33,129 nucleotides of DNA from Phoronis ovalis (Eukaryota > Phoronida > Phoronidae). The position numbers and the translations under genes were made by a program. Below, one piece after another: positions 1-12,865 of this stretch. The notes below the pieces were generated by a model. That model was not told the origin of the DNA, did no database searches, and saw nothing but the letters and a program-made list of their open reading frames with translations. Every line of letters starts with the position of its first letter. Position 1 is the stretch's first letter. The stretch lies in NCBI GenBank assembly GCA_028565635.1, contig JAOXYB010022625.1, forward strand, positions 1-33,129, written 5' to 3'.

Positions 1-159
1 ATATGGCACATTTTAAGAAAATCCGTTCCACAACACATTGAATGTAAATTTTAAAGCACCAACAAATTATTTTTCAGTGTGGCCAGTTTCGGAATTTTTC
101 AAACATTATTAACTTGGATTTACTTTCCTTTTACAATGATGTCCAACACATTTTTGCCC

Positions 160-3100
160 TTAAATCGGAAGATGGCAGCTGCCCTGAATAGTGAATTTTG
201 TGCTTATGACATGTGCTCCAGAACTTCTTGTCTGATTTGGTTGCTGGCCACCAGCATATACTGTTATGACTCCTACAACAGTACAAAGCAAGAGTTCCAC
301 ACAAATATAAAAAAATTCAGTATTTCTTACACGATTAATTTTTACTATTACATTTGCTACTTTATAATGGGCAAAATGCTTTATATCTGCACTGATAAGT
401 ACCAGCAAATTCTTGGATCAGAACAGCAATTTTAAAATCTGCAAACGGTTTCAAATTACATCATTCTATATTAAGTTTAAAATAAAATACACGTAAACCT
501 AAATCTGCATGTATATATATTATATATATATAGCCTTGCTTTCACACAACTATTACTTAACATGCAGTTACTTATTCATACCTGGCATGACTTCCCATCC
601 ACCTCCATCCGTCCATACAGCCATCTGATTTGCTGTAATGTTGAATTTCACATCAATACTGCTACTAGTGTGCAGATAGACACGTTGAAAGCCAACCAAT
701 TGCCACTTTGGTGTGGGTACACTAACATTATTCCAGGAGATATACAGTTGCACCACCTTAACATAATAATAAATGTATTTCATGTCAGTGAAGCAGCAAA
801 AACATAACAAAATGCTAACTTCATAATTTTTGCAGAGTTTCACATAAAATCATTATTCTTTAAATTAGTAAATAAAATCAATATTTATGGCCAGATTATA
901 ACTTTAAACAATGGCTGGTCAAATCATTCCTAGTTAAAATGCATGATGTTTATTTAGTAATGTTCTAACATATCCATTTTTAAATGTCTGTCTGTTCGAC
1001 AACTTACAGATAAATAATTTAAACAGAAAGTGACTGTTAAGATTTTGTAGCTTTAACTCTTTATAAATGATTTGAGTATAATTAATTGAAGGAACAGAAT
1101 TTACCTCATCTCCAGCAACTGGGCCAACATTTGACAAAGTGACAATAGCTGTAACATTTTTGCATGCTGTGACAACAGGTGGAATTACTGTCAGTTTGTC
1201 ATAGTTGAAATATGTGTAAGATAAACCATATCCAAATGCATACAATGGTTCACCTGGACCTTGGAAATAGCGGTAAGTACGTCCCGCCATAGAATAATTG
1301 ACCATTAGAGGTACCTGAAATCATGCATTACAATAGCAGTAGTGTGTAGGGAGACATCCACAGATAGCATATATTCCTAGCATTAAAATGTGTAGCTGTC
1401 AAGTTAATAGAATATTTCACTAGAGATTACACACTATTTTGGACACTTTTTTCATGTAAACCTTTATTTTTGCAAGGGGAGTTAGAAACAAACAATGGCT
1501 ATGCTATAATACAGGTATTTTACATTAATCAACAAACATAACTCTTAGCTGTAGTTGGAATAAATAATTAAACTTTGAAACATAGTCCAAGTGCAAATAA
1601 ATGTCCAAAATATATATGCTATCACTGTGACAACATTGTATTGGTTGTAATAGATATCTTTCTTATAAAATTACCTGATTTTCTGACATTGGCCAAGTGA
1701 ATGGTAACCTAGCTGCAGGGACTGAATCTGGTCCTCTGTTTGTTAGTACATTGTATAATGCCTGTCCTGTTGCCTGAGCTGGGAAGAAGCATTCCATGAT
1801 TGCCATAGTTCTGTGGTCAGCATCAATGGACACAACATTCAATGGTCCAGCATTGAAAAGTAGAACAATAATAGGTGCTTTACCTCCTAAAAAAATTCTA
1901 AATAGATCATTTGTTTATAATTGAAACTTCATAAGACAGAAAAACACTGCAACAATTAGTTTTTCACTTTTAGTTACTTCTTAATTAATCATCTCACTTT
2001 GAGCTGTTTTAACACAGTACATAAATATGGAAATGGACAAATACTTTAGAAAGAATTAGGTCACATACATTGCAATAGCATTAAAATAATGTTATGATCT
2101 AGCACTTGGGTACTGCCAGGATAGTACCATTTCTCTTCAGTCTGCGACTCATAAATGCAACAAACACCAAAAAACACAAGACATAATGAACATGTCAATT
2201 ATAACTGAGAGATATTTCTAAACAGTACTTATTCAAGAATGAAAAAAAAATATTATATTTAGTACTTTTATACCATATTTGGCAGCATCGATGTAAAGCT
2301 GCATCTGTTTTCCAGGAAGATCCATACTGGCGCGATCATTGCTTTCCATCTCCACCAGGGGCCCTTTAACATTTTTATACATGTATAGTAAAATCAAAAA
2401 GCATTAGAACACAATATTGTGCTATATTTTGTGAGTTGGGGAGATGTTTCACAATAATTTGTGACTGCATCCTAAAAAATAGTGTTCTGAGATTAAATAT
2501 ACATCGATCAGAGTAAATTCTGAATTATATCCAAAAAACATTTCGCTCTGATGTAGATGTCTTGTTGGCTTCAAAAGCTGGAATATTAATTTATGTTTTT
2601 GTTCATAGTTGACTTAATTTAATGAATATTCATTGATATGTTTCTAATTTGTCAAAGTCACACTTATTTCAAACTCGGATAACTTCTTTTTAGATGAATG
2701 TATTAAAGGTATTTAAAATTACTACTTGTATTAGTCATACAGTATTCACTATGTGACAAGTGCTTCATATACTACCTACCTGTACCAAGACATATGATAA
2801 TAAGATCAGCCCCATACACTGCCAACTTAATCTCATGCGAAGAATAATTCATACATTTGGTATCATTACATCCCGGTGCATAGCCTAAACTATCACCTAA
2901 TCCTATCAAACCTTCCAAAGGAGTTTTGGTCACATGCTTGTTTAATGATGGAGAATAGTCCCCAAATAATTGGACAGGATTATGAGCCATTGGCCCAATA
3001 ATCTAAAAATCAAGAAAAAGAGTGAGAGAGCCAGAAAACAGTATTCTTTGCATCATATTGTTTGGCATGTAGTTCAACTATAGTTTTGGGTATTTTTATC

Positions 3101-6100
3101 AAAAATTTCTTTTGACATTTTACATCATTCTAATCAACTGTGCAATAAAAAGGATTTTTTTTTACATACTGCAATTTTCCCTACTTTCTGCTTTAAGGGT
3201 AGGAAATTATTGGTATTTTTCAACAGAACAAATGACATCATGGCTGCCTTGATGGCCAGTTGTTGATGCTCATCACTCTGGACTACAGACAATGGTAATA
3301 GCTTGTAGGGATTTGATTCTGGCGGATCAAATTCTCCCAGCCTCATTCGTGTATAAAACAAAGGCTTCACAAGTTCCACAATTGTACTTTTTGTAATTTT
3401 TCCTTGCTTAACAGCTTCCCCGATTGAGTTATACACACTTTTTGCCAGCGGACGCTGTGAAAGTGCAAGATTTGTTCCAGCATTAACACAAGCAGCAGCT
3501 GTGTCGACAGTGTTGTTAAGATACTTATGCCAATCAATAATATTTTCCAAGGCTCCCTCATCACTGACAACATAACCTTTGAAACCCCATGCCTTACGCA
3601 AAATATCTGTGAGAAGTCGTTTATTGGCACATGCCGGTATACCATTGAGTCTGAAATGAAAGAAATTCTTAAAGTTTTTAAAAAAAATTTTTTTTGATTT
3701 TACATACAAAGAAAGTGATCATTAATGCTAATTCTTACATAATACAATGAGGGACCTATGTATTAAACTATTTTGAGCCATTTGCACGACTTTAAGTAAA
3801 CCTTCACAACATTTTATGGTAGCCTAACAATGCATTCCTGATGGCATTCGGTTTTGGTATGGGAGATTTTAATACCATTTGCAATGAACTGCAACCCTGT
3901 GGTATAGTAGTATTTCGTTTGTGACTTCACATTTTGTACCATGGACATTAGTTATGCAGCAAAGGCATTATCGATTTAGCTTGAACCGCAGCAGGAATTC
4001 TAGAACGCAAATGCCTTATGATATGATACTGATGCAGATTAAACTTTCACAGATTCCCATTGTGGTTCAATACCTGCATAACTAATGTCTTCATTATAAA
4101 ATGCTACGTCCCAAATGAAATATCATTAAAGCACAGAAACGCGTTCGTTATAAATAGTAATATAAACAAGGAGATTGATGGAATGAACACACAAAAAATA
4201 TGAATTAGGTCTGATAAAACCTAATATAATTATTTATTTTGCTGTTTACTGTGCTTTTACACATTGTACAGACTTCTGTTTAATGGGAGTGTCATCTTTA
4301 GCAGTTAGATATCATTCCATTATTATTCTTACTTATAAATATATTATATAAATTTTATTAAACGATGTCTGCACAAGACACCTAACGAACCTGTTGTAGC
4401 TGCACATGATATTGTATGTACCGCCCTTTTGGACGCATGTTTTAAAAGCAGGAAGATACGTTGAAAACCAGTCCCTGTCAGATACCTGCAATGTTCAATA
4501 GTGATAACTGTTATGGCAGATTTAACATGATTTTCCATAGATTACCCTTCAAAATAAAATATACACATTTTCCAAACTTGTTAATGTCTAATTTGCGTTG
4601 ACTGATTTATTATGTTAGATTTTCTGGACTGAAACATTTTAAGCTTCATATAATTAATATATTCGATACAGTTTTAAAAACATACCTTGGCATCAAAGCT
4701 AAAGCGATTAACAGGGATATTTTCTGGGCCACTATGTGCATCAAAGTGTTTACAACCAGACGTAGCTCTGACAAAACGTGGATGTTCCCCTTGCAGTCCT
4801 CTAACAAAAGCAACGGACAACTCACCCGTCAAATAGGGATCTTCCCCATAGGTTTCCTACAATTAGTAAATGTCTTGAAAAATAGGAAAACTTGAATGAG
4901 CTATAAGAAACAAAACAAAAAACATGCTCACAAATAAATTCAAAACCATCACCCACACAAGTACTGATAATAGACTATTTGCATGCACTTACTGCAGCCC
5001 CCAGTCTCAGATCCAAATGATCCCAACATAGTTCTGCGTGCGCTCACTCGATTCATTCACAAAATGCATCCTTCGCATGCCGAGCCAAAACCAAAAAAAA
5101 ATCTTATGTTCTTTGATCTAAGTAATACCCTCCTTTTTGTGAGCATATCAATACATAAACAACTATGTATTAATATTTTTTTATTTTGTCAAATTTTCAC
5201 CGGTTAAAGCTTTTCTAAAGTCAGATTTAAAAAAAAAAGTTTTGTGTATAATTAAAGGATGCCTGTATTGAAAGGGTCTGACTGTAGCGCCCTCGAGTGC
5301 ATGAAAATAGTCTATTGGCAACCTTCGGTGGGGATTAGAAACTGAATGTCTGTGATTAAATAGAAAGGAAAGTAGCTAACAGTAAAGTAAATGAAACTGT
5401 TACATGTACGTTAAATCTCACCTGATTTCGTCCCCAGAGTGGATGCCTCATAATGTTTATGACTGGAGAAAAACAACTTAATCCAGTATGATCGGTGTAC
5501 ATGCTGCGTTTCACAAAATCATTGTTCTTCGCTCGTACTTCAGTACCCGTTGCATTAGCTACCAAATACAACATATCGGTGCTATAATAAATAGACAAAG
5601 TGTAAAACGGTACGTATTACATACCCCTGCAGTGTAATTGTCATGTAAATAATAAAGGTTGAAGAAATGCTGTAGAATACTATTCAACCACAACGTGAGG
5701 GATGGATTCAGTTTCCCAAGTGTCTATATATAGAAGGGAGGTGTACAATTTGGTGTGTATCAGGTAGCTAATAAAATAAGCTCCAATCATAACAATTTAT
5801 GAAAACTATCTTTATTTTTGTTATTACAAAACTTATTCTGTTATAATTTCTGCCCAATTCTGAAAAAATGGTGGCCATATTGCATTTATTCAAGTCTTAA
5901 AAAATTTGCCAACTCCTGTATCAAACTCCAGATTACATAGTTTGCTTTTGTTGCAAAAGGAATAGTATACTTCAAAGCTAAAATAAATATACTAGGTTCG
6001 CATGAATAATTTACTTTATTTCTGAACAAATTTGTAAAGACTCATTTTTAGTTAGGTAAAAAAACTTGAAATTGAGTCTGTTTAGACAAAACACTATGAA

Positions 6101-8320
6101 GTATAGGCAAATGGCAACAAAATAGTTAACAGCTCCACATATTTGAATTTTCAGTAGGTAAAATGGTGTAAGTTAAGCTTCCACTTAATTTTACGAGATT
6201 TAAAAGTGCCCATGTAATTTTATTTCATACTATGAAGTAATCCAAAAAATTCTGAAGATTTATAAGGAAGCAATCCACATTTTTGCAAAAACTCACAAGA
6301 GTAACAAACCAATTTTTTATGTTAGCAATACAACAATATGAAGGAAAAAGTAGACAATCCAAAATTGTCATTCCATAGACACATACACCCCTCCCCCCAA
6401 AAAAATAATATGTTCTGGCACTGGGGTATTGGTGTATTGCATAACGTTGACATAATCAGATAATGTATTAAACAATATGCAAATAATCTTGATTAAACAT
6501 TATACTGTTTATTAAAAAGTATATAAATAAAAAAAATTGAACGTTAAAAAAATTGAGCAACAAATTTATATTTAAATTAATATTTACTAAATCTATAAGT
6601 AAAATAAAAATATTAGAAAAAAAATCAAGTCTAGCTTCAAATATGTATTTGGTCGCACTGCTTCGAGATTTATAACTTTGTCAAGTCTTACTCAAAATAT
6701 GCACAAAGAACAAAATTAATATTTTGTATTGTTAATACTTATTCCACAAGAATATTAATAGTTTTCTTATTAAGCAAATAAAATAGCAAGTTAGTAAATT
6801 GAATACTCACCTGTGTTGTCATCAAACATAAATTACTTGTACATGTAAATAAATTCAAAACATTACTGTTGAAATATAATTACTAAAACCTGCAAATTGC
6901 AAATATATCAGCTATCCCATTTGAGGACCTCTGCAGCAAAGTTTAAAAACGTTTATTTTAATTGGAGATGCTGTATCTTCCCAAATAATCGCTTTGGGCG
7001 ATTATTTAAAATAAATGCTTTTAGGGGGGCAATTATTAACTTTTTGTACTCCTGGGATGAATATTTAAAAATTTTTAAATCTATTATTTGCGTTGCAAAC
7101 CCATGACACATCAAACAAACGGCTTATTTTTAAGCAAAATTCTGCGTGTCTTTTTTTTCATTAAGAAAAAACTCTTATAAACCTTAAACAAACAGTAAGT
7201 TTATTTCGTTTTAAACTACAATTAAACCCTAACCTTAACATAACACTAGTCCTTACCTCAAATTGCCGTACCGGGGCGATTGTTGATTTATTTTAGTCAC
7301 AGAGGAGGCGATTACTAGAGGGGGGCAATTATTAGAATAGGGGGCGATTACTAGTCAGAGAAAATATGGTACAATTTTTCAATAGTTTCCTGCGGTGGGG
7401 AAAAAACCAAATGGATGTCCCGACATTTAGCCCAAGATACGATAACAGGTAACTGTATTCCCGAGGGAAGGGGTACTCAAGGTTTTTTGACTACAGGGAT
7501 GTGCCGCCCAACCCAATCCAAAATCTTAGCTTGTGGTAGCAAACCCAATCCAAATTTTTTGAAATTTTAGAGTAGTAATCCAAATTTTGTGAAATATAGG
7601 GGTAGCAATCCAAAATTTTAAAATAATTGAGTAATTATGCAAACTGACTGCATGATACAAACCAAATTCCAAAATTTATTTATGCATGGATACAAACCTA
7701 GTAAAACTTTTAATCTAAATTAATAATTTGCTATAAGCAGTGGCAACTAACAAATCCATATTATTGAACATCTTTACAGTAGCAATCCAGAAAAATACAG
7801 CAAGAAGTATACAATCCAAATCCAAAATTTTCAACTGGGGTGCACACCCGGCCCACCAAAAAATAACTTGAGTATGTACCCCAGGGACTGTATTTTAGCC
7901 ACTCTATAAACATAAACCAAATAGACTTATAATACATTCTTAGCATGTTTTATAAATAGATATGCAGTTCCCTGGGATAGTTTTGCTCTTCATCATTAAC
8001 TTTGCATACCTAAACATTGCAGATAATCCTAGTGCTTGTGGGAACGCTGTAGCATCGCCAGGAGCCTGGGCATCCCCTCTAAGACATTCCGTGTTCCACT
8101 GATACTCATTGATGCCTAGACGTGGAATACTGGGTGCAGGTCCTAATCCAGCTCCACCATGGGACATTTGAGCAACCATTTCATCGAAAGTCAATAAACT
8201 CACCAAATTGTCCACTCTCTCCTCCCATGAGAGTGAAATATTTTGAAAGGGATAATCGCAAAGTACGGCTGAAACCTTGATTATAACTAACATTTCTAAA
8301 AAAATAATATATCTTGCCAT
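160..8320 (-). CDS. GH3 family beta-xylosidase/beta-glucosidase-like secreted glycosidase, 11 exons, 746 aa
   Basis: Exons (minus strand, high to low): 8320-8010, 5581-5422, 4856-4686, 4485-4391, 3650-3170, 3002-2780, 2363-2274, 1886-1675, 1314-1105, 756-582, 272-160. All junctions are GT-AG, phases close, and the total is 2241 nt. Residues 1-21 are a hydrophobic signal peptide, so the enzyme is probably secreted or lysosomal. The GH3 N-terminal barrel (about 30-350) carries the RAKNND and GLSCFSPVINIMR blocks, the substrate-binding KHF at 193-195 followed by DAHSGPENIPV, and the nucleophile context GYVVSDEGA with Asp276. The GH3 C domain (about 385-590) has IIGPMAHNPVQLFGDYSP and an ESNDR segment at 487-491. 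FGYGLSYTYF at 608-617 leads into the fibronectin III-like tail (about 640-715). By family it should remove terminal xylose or glucose from beta-linked oligosaccharides. The closest layout I know is plant/fungal-type beta-D-xylosidase, also found in some invertebrates; substrate is inferred. The acceptor of exon 7 has a weak pyrimidine tract, but the frame supports it. No polyadenylation signal is seen after the stop, so the 3' end may lie off the left edge. Confidence 0.92.
3829..4190. repeat. Imperfect foldback element in GH3 intron 4
   Basis: Positions 3897-3959 and 4074-4136 are inverted copies of each other, 63 bp each and about three-quarters identical. The inner 16 bp (GACATTAGTTATGCAG) is perfect. 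Weaker pairing continues outward on both sides to roughly 3829 and 4190, and inward as TTGAACC/GGTTCAA. The whole intron segment could fold into one long hairpin. No coding potential or exact target duplication is visible. It looks like an old foldback MITE. Confidence 0.65.
4969..5316. mobile_element. Short TIR element (MITE), 348 bp, in GH3 intron 2
   Basis: The left end starts AATAGACTATTTGCATGCAC. The reverse complement of the right end starts AATAGACTATTTTCATGCAC. The first 21 bp match at 20 positions, with weaker similarity to about 38 bp ending in CAGTC on both sides. The interior has no long ORF of known type. It sits between GH3 exons 2 and 3. A target duplication could not be fixed, because the flanks share only very short words. 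Confidence 0.65.
6975..7375. repeat. GGGCGATTATTAG-type repeat cluster in GH3 intron 1
   Basis: A short hairpin at about 6983-7005 (AATAATCGC...GCGATTATT) and a second copy of the GGGGCAATTATTA word near 7025 precede three near-tandem units at about 7307-7360 (GGCGATTACTAG, GGCAATTATTAG, GGCGATTACTAG), about 20 bp apart with G-runs between them. GC is higher than in the surrounding intron. This is probably a decayed transposon fragment. No ORF of known type. Confidence 0.45.
7460..7886 (+). mobile_element. Non-autonomous CCCGGGG-ended DNA element, copy 1 (427 bp)
   Basis: Bounded by an exact 8-bp direct repeat, ACTGTATT, at 7452-7459 and 7887-7894. The left end has GGGGTACTCAAGGTTTTTTG and the right end is its imperfect inverse (CAAAAAATAACTTGAGTA...CCCC). 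The interior is low in complexity, with repeated TAGCAATCCAAATTTT units about 27 bp apart. It encodes no transposase. It lies inside GH3 intron 1, 123 bp from the end of exon 1. Superfamily is unassigned; an 8-bp duplication fits hAT, P or Merlin types. Confidence 0.8.
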
Positions 8321-8889
8321 TTTCTTTGTTCAGTGTTGTCTTTTAGAGGCGTGAGGTCTCGGTGCTGGGTAGCTGCAGTAACCGTCAGTACTCGAACAGT
8401 AACAGACAGTGGTTACTACAACTAGGCATATAAACTTAGATAAAGATCAAGCTGCCTTCGCGGGGAATCTCCCACTTCCGAGGCCAAACTTCAAAGATCG
8501 ACACATTTTGACGTAAATTTAGTAACAGGTATTTTCGTGTACTTTTAGGCACAAACAAGATTACTGCTGATGTACGAAACATTCTGCATTTTCCTCAGAT
8601 TAACATTTTCCTCTTTAATATTTTTTTTCTTTACAAAGGTCTCGAGATATACTGACCGAGTGCCATCTAGTGGAAGACAATGTGTTTATGTTTTATCACG
8701 TGATACTCATTGTTTATCATTGCGGGTTATCAGCTGATTTCACCGGCAGATTATTTTTTTGATATCCTATTTTAAAAGTAGGTCTAACTGCAGGTAAGAC
8801 ATAATTTACAATAGCTGTTAAATATTGTTTGGAAGGATAGCTTACTACAATTTTTAAATGTCAAACCATACTTTAATACGCCTAATTAT

Positions 8890-9010
8890 AGTCCAGTTCT
8901 TGTCGCCTGGGGCTCTAGGGGGAATCCGCGGTTGATTTTGCGCTCTTTGGCTTTGTGTCTATAGGGCGGCAGCTAAAACGCAAAATCAACTAGAGGACAA
9001 GAATTGGACC
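8890..9010. repeat. Short foldback element, 121 bp
   Basis: The outer arms GTCCAGTTCTTGTC (left) and GACAAGAATTGGACC (right) are inverted copies with two mismatches in 15. A perfect 12-bp inner stem pairs GTTGATTTTGCG at 8931-8942 with CGCAAAATCAAC at 8979-8990. The left arm has an extra ~20 bp between outer and inner stems. A related end word (GAGGACAAGAATTAG) recurs near 32007-32021, hinting at a dispersed family. Confidence 0.6.
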
Positions 9011-9047
9011 ATTTAACCATTTGGTAATGTAGCTTGGAAGGCCATCT

Positions 9048-9257
9048 CTGTTCCCCACTCACCAGCAAGCTGATTTTGTTTAATTCACCAGCCAGCTAAA
9101 AACGCAGGGGAACCGTCGATCTGCCAGCTGAAATTTGCAAAAAAGATGTTGTTCGGTGTTGATGTGGGGAATTAGATCTGTTCCCCATTATAATTACCAG
9201 CTGTATGAACTTTTTTAAGGTTTGCCAGCCAGCCAGACTAGCTCGTCTGGGGAACAG
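9048..9257. repeat. CTGTTCCCC/GGGGAACAG-ended segment rich in CCAGC words
   Basis: CTGTTCCCC at 9048-9056 is inverted as GGGGAACAG at 9249-9257. The same word recurs inside (CTGTTCCCCAT at about 9178) together with many CAGC/CCAGC words. It looks like a small repeat-derived element. The terminal repeats are only 9 bp, so confidence is limited. Confidence 0.35.
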
Positions 9258-9607
9258 ACTCGATGAGTGCTTCCGAGTATTGTCGTAACTAAATTTTAAA
9301 AACTATAATATTAACAGGCTCTCGTTTGAATATTGATACATCAACTTACAAAACAGGATTTGGGGTCATACCGGGTATCATGAATTGAATTTCATGGAAT
9401 TGATAATACTAGTACTATATGCGGGTTTACCTTGATTTACCCCGAGTTGCCACACTTCACTTGAAACTTCAAACTTAAATTGTCAAACTTATTTGTGTGT
9501 ACAGCGTGGCATGAGTTAGAAAGCTTATTAGCTTATATCAACTTTTGCTTAACTATATTGAGCTCATGCTACTGTGGTCACGGTTGTTTACTTGGGGTGC
9601 TTTCCAG

Positions 9608-9636
9608 AAATGTCACTAATAACATTAGTGACATTT
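9608..9636. repeat. Perfect 13-bp stem, 3-nt loop hairpin
   Basis: AAATGTCACTAAT at 9608-9620 and ATTAGTGACATTT at 9624-9636 are exact inverse copies around the loop AAC. It lies in gene-free spacer. No U-run or neighbouring RNA gene is seen that would give it a role. Confidence 0.6.
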
Positions 9637-12600
9637 TTAGTAATCAATCAATAATACAGTTATATTTTAGGAAAAAGGAGCAAAACAAAAACAGGATATA
9701 AAACCGGGATATAACATTAGCATCAGATTGATGAAAAATATTCCAACGTTGTCGCATCATATTAATTGGCCAATTATGAGTTATCATGCACTAATATTTT
9801 CCTTGTTTTGTTAGGTATTATTAATTGAACTCCTTTTAGTATTAACTGATATTCTTATCTTGTTATAGTCATGTATCTGTAATATGTGACATGACCATAG
9901 TGTCATTATTGAGATATAAAAATTGACCCTTTCCTTTTAACCTTTGCAGGGGCTGTCCCAGAATTTTAAGTTGACAGTTTGAGCTTTATGAAATTACAGT
10001 ACTTTTTTGCCACTAATATTTTCTTATTTTTACTAATTTAATTAAGAGTAAACATTTTTTAAAAATTGTTATTTGAGGTGGTTTGATCGAACACCTTGAA
10101 CCCCTTTCAGTATAAAATAAACATACATACTGCAGTAATCTTTAGTGAACAAGCAACTCCAGGCTTAATGCAGCTGAATGATATTGTAAAATCTGTATAC
10201 TATTATATATAAATTGTAATTAATTTGTTTCATTCTCAAGGTTTGTTTAATTGCCACATTCCCATATGTTCTTGCATCATGCTAAAATCATATTTGATAA
10301 GATATTTGGTAATTTCACATTGTGCTTTAACAGTACAAGTAGATATTTATCAGATAAAATTGCTAAAGTTCAAAATGTGTAAAGAAAAGCCACAAGGGCA
10401 ATTGTCAATGATCTTTCCATAACTCAGGTAAATACCAACTATGGAGAAAAAAAATTATCAATTCCGCGTCAAAGTTGCGGAACAAATTAAATGAGAGTTT
10501 AAAACAGTGAAGTAACATTACATTCAAAATTTTAAATACCAAGTACTTATTCTTTTAAATGTTTTTAGATAGTAGAACTAGTGAAATTATCATGTTTTGT
10601 GCTGGCTCACTTAGTAGTGCTAGTTTTGTTATTTAGCTTTGGTCTCTTTTTATGTTTGATTTTAGTTTATTTTGTATAATTTATGTTTTAAATATTTTTA
10701 TTTGTTGTAACTTTTATTTTTATAACTGGACTGTAAAAGAGTGAAACGCTCATTCAGGCTATCCAGGTCGTTCATACTTGCAATTTGCATGCGCATTGAA
10801 TTCAAATTACAGCTCAATGCATATTATTTATCTAGTGAACATAAAATGATTACCTCTATGCGCATTAATTCTCACAATCAATGGAGATGGACCCAATTCA
10901 AATTCAGGTCAATTATGCAAATTGAATAATCCACCTTTCCACATCAGTTTTCCAAAATATAGTTGGAATTACTTTTATATTGATTTAATATTTTTAAAAA
11001 ACGATAGAATATAAAGCACACTGTTAGGCGACATTTTATTTGTAAACTCGCAATTGCGCATGCGCACATTTGTTTATAGTTGTACTGTGGTACGTTGCCT
11101 TCACATTGAGAAATCCCTATGCGAATACCAAATATCAGCAACATTATTATTTTAGGATCAAGGATGGAAAAGAGTGGAAATACCACATGGTCTACTCAGA
11201 AAAATAATTAGGTCCAGTTTTTTTTAGTGCCTTGATGCATTATTTGAAATTTTAGGGGACTTTGTACTTCAGCTGTAATGGGTCAAGTACATGATTTTAT
11301 GAATTGTTATAAGGGTTGCTTCTAATCAGCAAACCAATTCATTCTTTCTTTCTGTTTCAATTTTTTAACAGTTCAAAAATAGTTAGGGATAGGAACCTAT
11401 AACTTTAGATGTGACAACATCCCTTTGGTAGACTTATTAAAATGTTGTTTGTTGTGTGAATTTTCAAAGTTTAAATGTCAGGATTTCACCAATAACAGAA
11501 AATCCTATCTTTTGAACAATGCTAAATTTTAAAAATCTGAGACAATGTAGATATTTTATATTTAAAGTTCATTTGCAAAAAAAATCATGTTGTAGGTAGA
11601 GGGTTTTTGACATGCGTTTTTTGAACTTAATTTCAAAAACGCAGTTTTGTTTCCAAAAATGGCTTTACCAAATTAAAACTTTATATGTATATCAACTCAG
11701 TATTTGTAAAGTTTAGAATATTACTATTAATCTTGTACTTTATATAATTTTTTCTGCTTTTTAACTGCTGAAACATATAGCTAGGTTGAAATATGCACTT
11801 CTAAGTCAATGTTTCTTGAAACCTTTAAAGGTCAAGGGTCAAATCGTTTTCAGGTCAAATTGAATTTTTAATAATTGATGGAAAGTTCAAAAATAACCAT
11901 GAAAGATCACAAAAATAAGAGAAAATCCTTGCCTTTGCTAAATGGCTATTTGGTTTGCTGTTCTATGACTGTATTCTATTGTGACTCATTTTGTGATTTT
12001 TCACTAGTTGCAGCTGTTTAAGGTGCAATTTAAAAAAACATTTTTGTTGAAACAGACAGATGCCTAGTCATGCACAAAGTCAATTTTAGTTGTATGAAAT
12101 TTGGTGAATTTATGATATTATTTTCTAACCATATGCTGCATCATGCAAACCACTCATTACTAACAATTAAAACAATCTGATCATGTTAACAATGTGAATT
12201 GTATAAATGTCATTTATTTATAGTGGGACAGGAAGTCATATGCTTAGTTTACTAAAGGAGGGTACAGTTAACAAACTGATATTTTCTAGTCAATTGGCTG
12301 AAAGTGATGATGAATTATAATTGTTTCAACTGTATAACATATCATCTTAAATAGTAACAGTTTTGATCCTAGAGCCTAAAATTCCAATTACATTTATTTC
12401 TATTTTCATTACTAAAACATATGTTTATATTAAACTACTATGTTGGAACCAGTTATATAAATGATAGTAAAACTGTAAACTAGCAATATGTTAGCTAGTT
12501 GCTTACGTACATCCTCATATAGCTACACAATTACTAAAATTATAGCTACAAATTGAACTTGTGATATTTCGTATTTCTAGGGTTAATTATTGTATAACCT

Positions 12601-12743
12601 CGAAATATTTTAAAAGTTAAAACATATTAATTCAAATTTCTGACTTTAATATAAGCTATTTTGTTTTTGCACTAGTATATTGAAAGCCACTGAACAGGGT
12701 AAGCATTTTTGTTATGAAGAGCTCAATTCACTCTTACAACTTG

Positions 12744-12831
12744 GAGCGCTTCATAATAAAGCGCTTCAGCCTCTAATGTGTATATACGCGAATAAATCGC
12801 TTCAAGTGCATTAAAATAAAGTGCTTCAAGC
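12744..12831. repeat. Degenerate AATAAAGCGCTTCA direct repeats
   Basis: Four related words occur within 90 bp: GAGCGCTTCA, AATAAAGCGCTTCAG, AATAAATCGCTTCAAG and AATAAAGTGCTTCAAG. Spacing is irregular. No function can be read from this. Confidence 0.4.
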
Positions 12832-12865
12832 AAAAATTAATCCTCCTCCTGAGGTGGATTTTACA

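Larger units (their letters stand above)
8321..12865. other. Intergenic spacer between the divergent GH3 and MCT genes
   Basis: No gene is recognised here. Short ORFs such as 9480-9701 lack a start codon, conserved motifs and splice context. The first ~140 bp hold the GH3 5' UTR and promoter on the minus strand, with a TATA-like TTTATATG about 105 bp above the GH3 ATG. The rest is AT-rich and includes the foldback at 8890-9010, the TTCCCC-ended segment at 9048-9257 and a perfect hairpin at 9608-9636. From about 9640 to 12720 I see nothing beyond AT-rich sequence and weak palindromes. Confidence 0.6.

Noticed and set aside
79-435. Plus-strand open frame of 118 codons
   Set aside because: It is antisense to the last GH3 exon and its intron. 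It lacks motifs and an ATG start.
9480-9701. A 73-codon open frame in the GH3-MCT spacer
   Set aside because: No ATG at the start, no motif, and it includes the perfect hairpin at 9608-9636. Likely chance.
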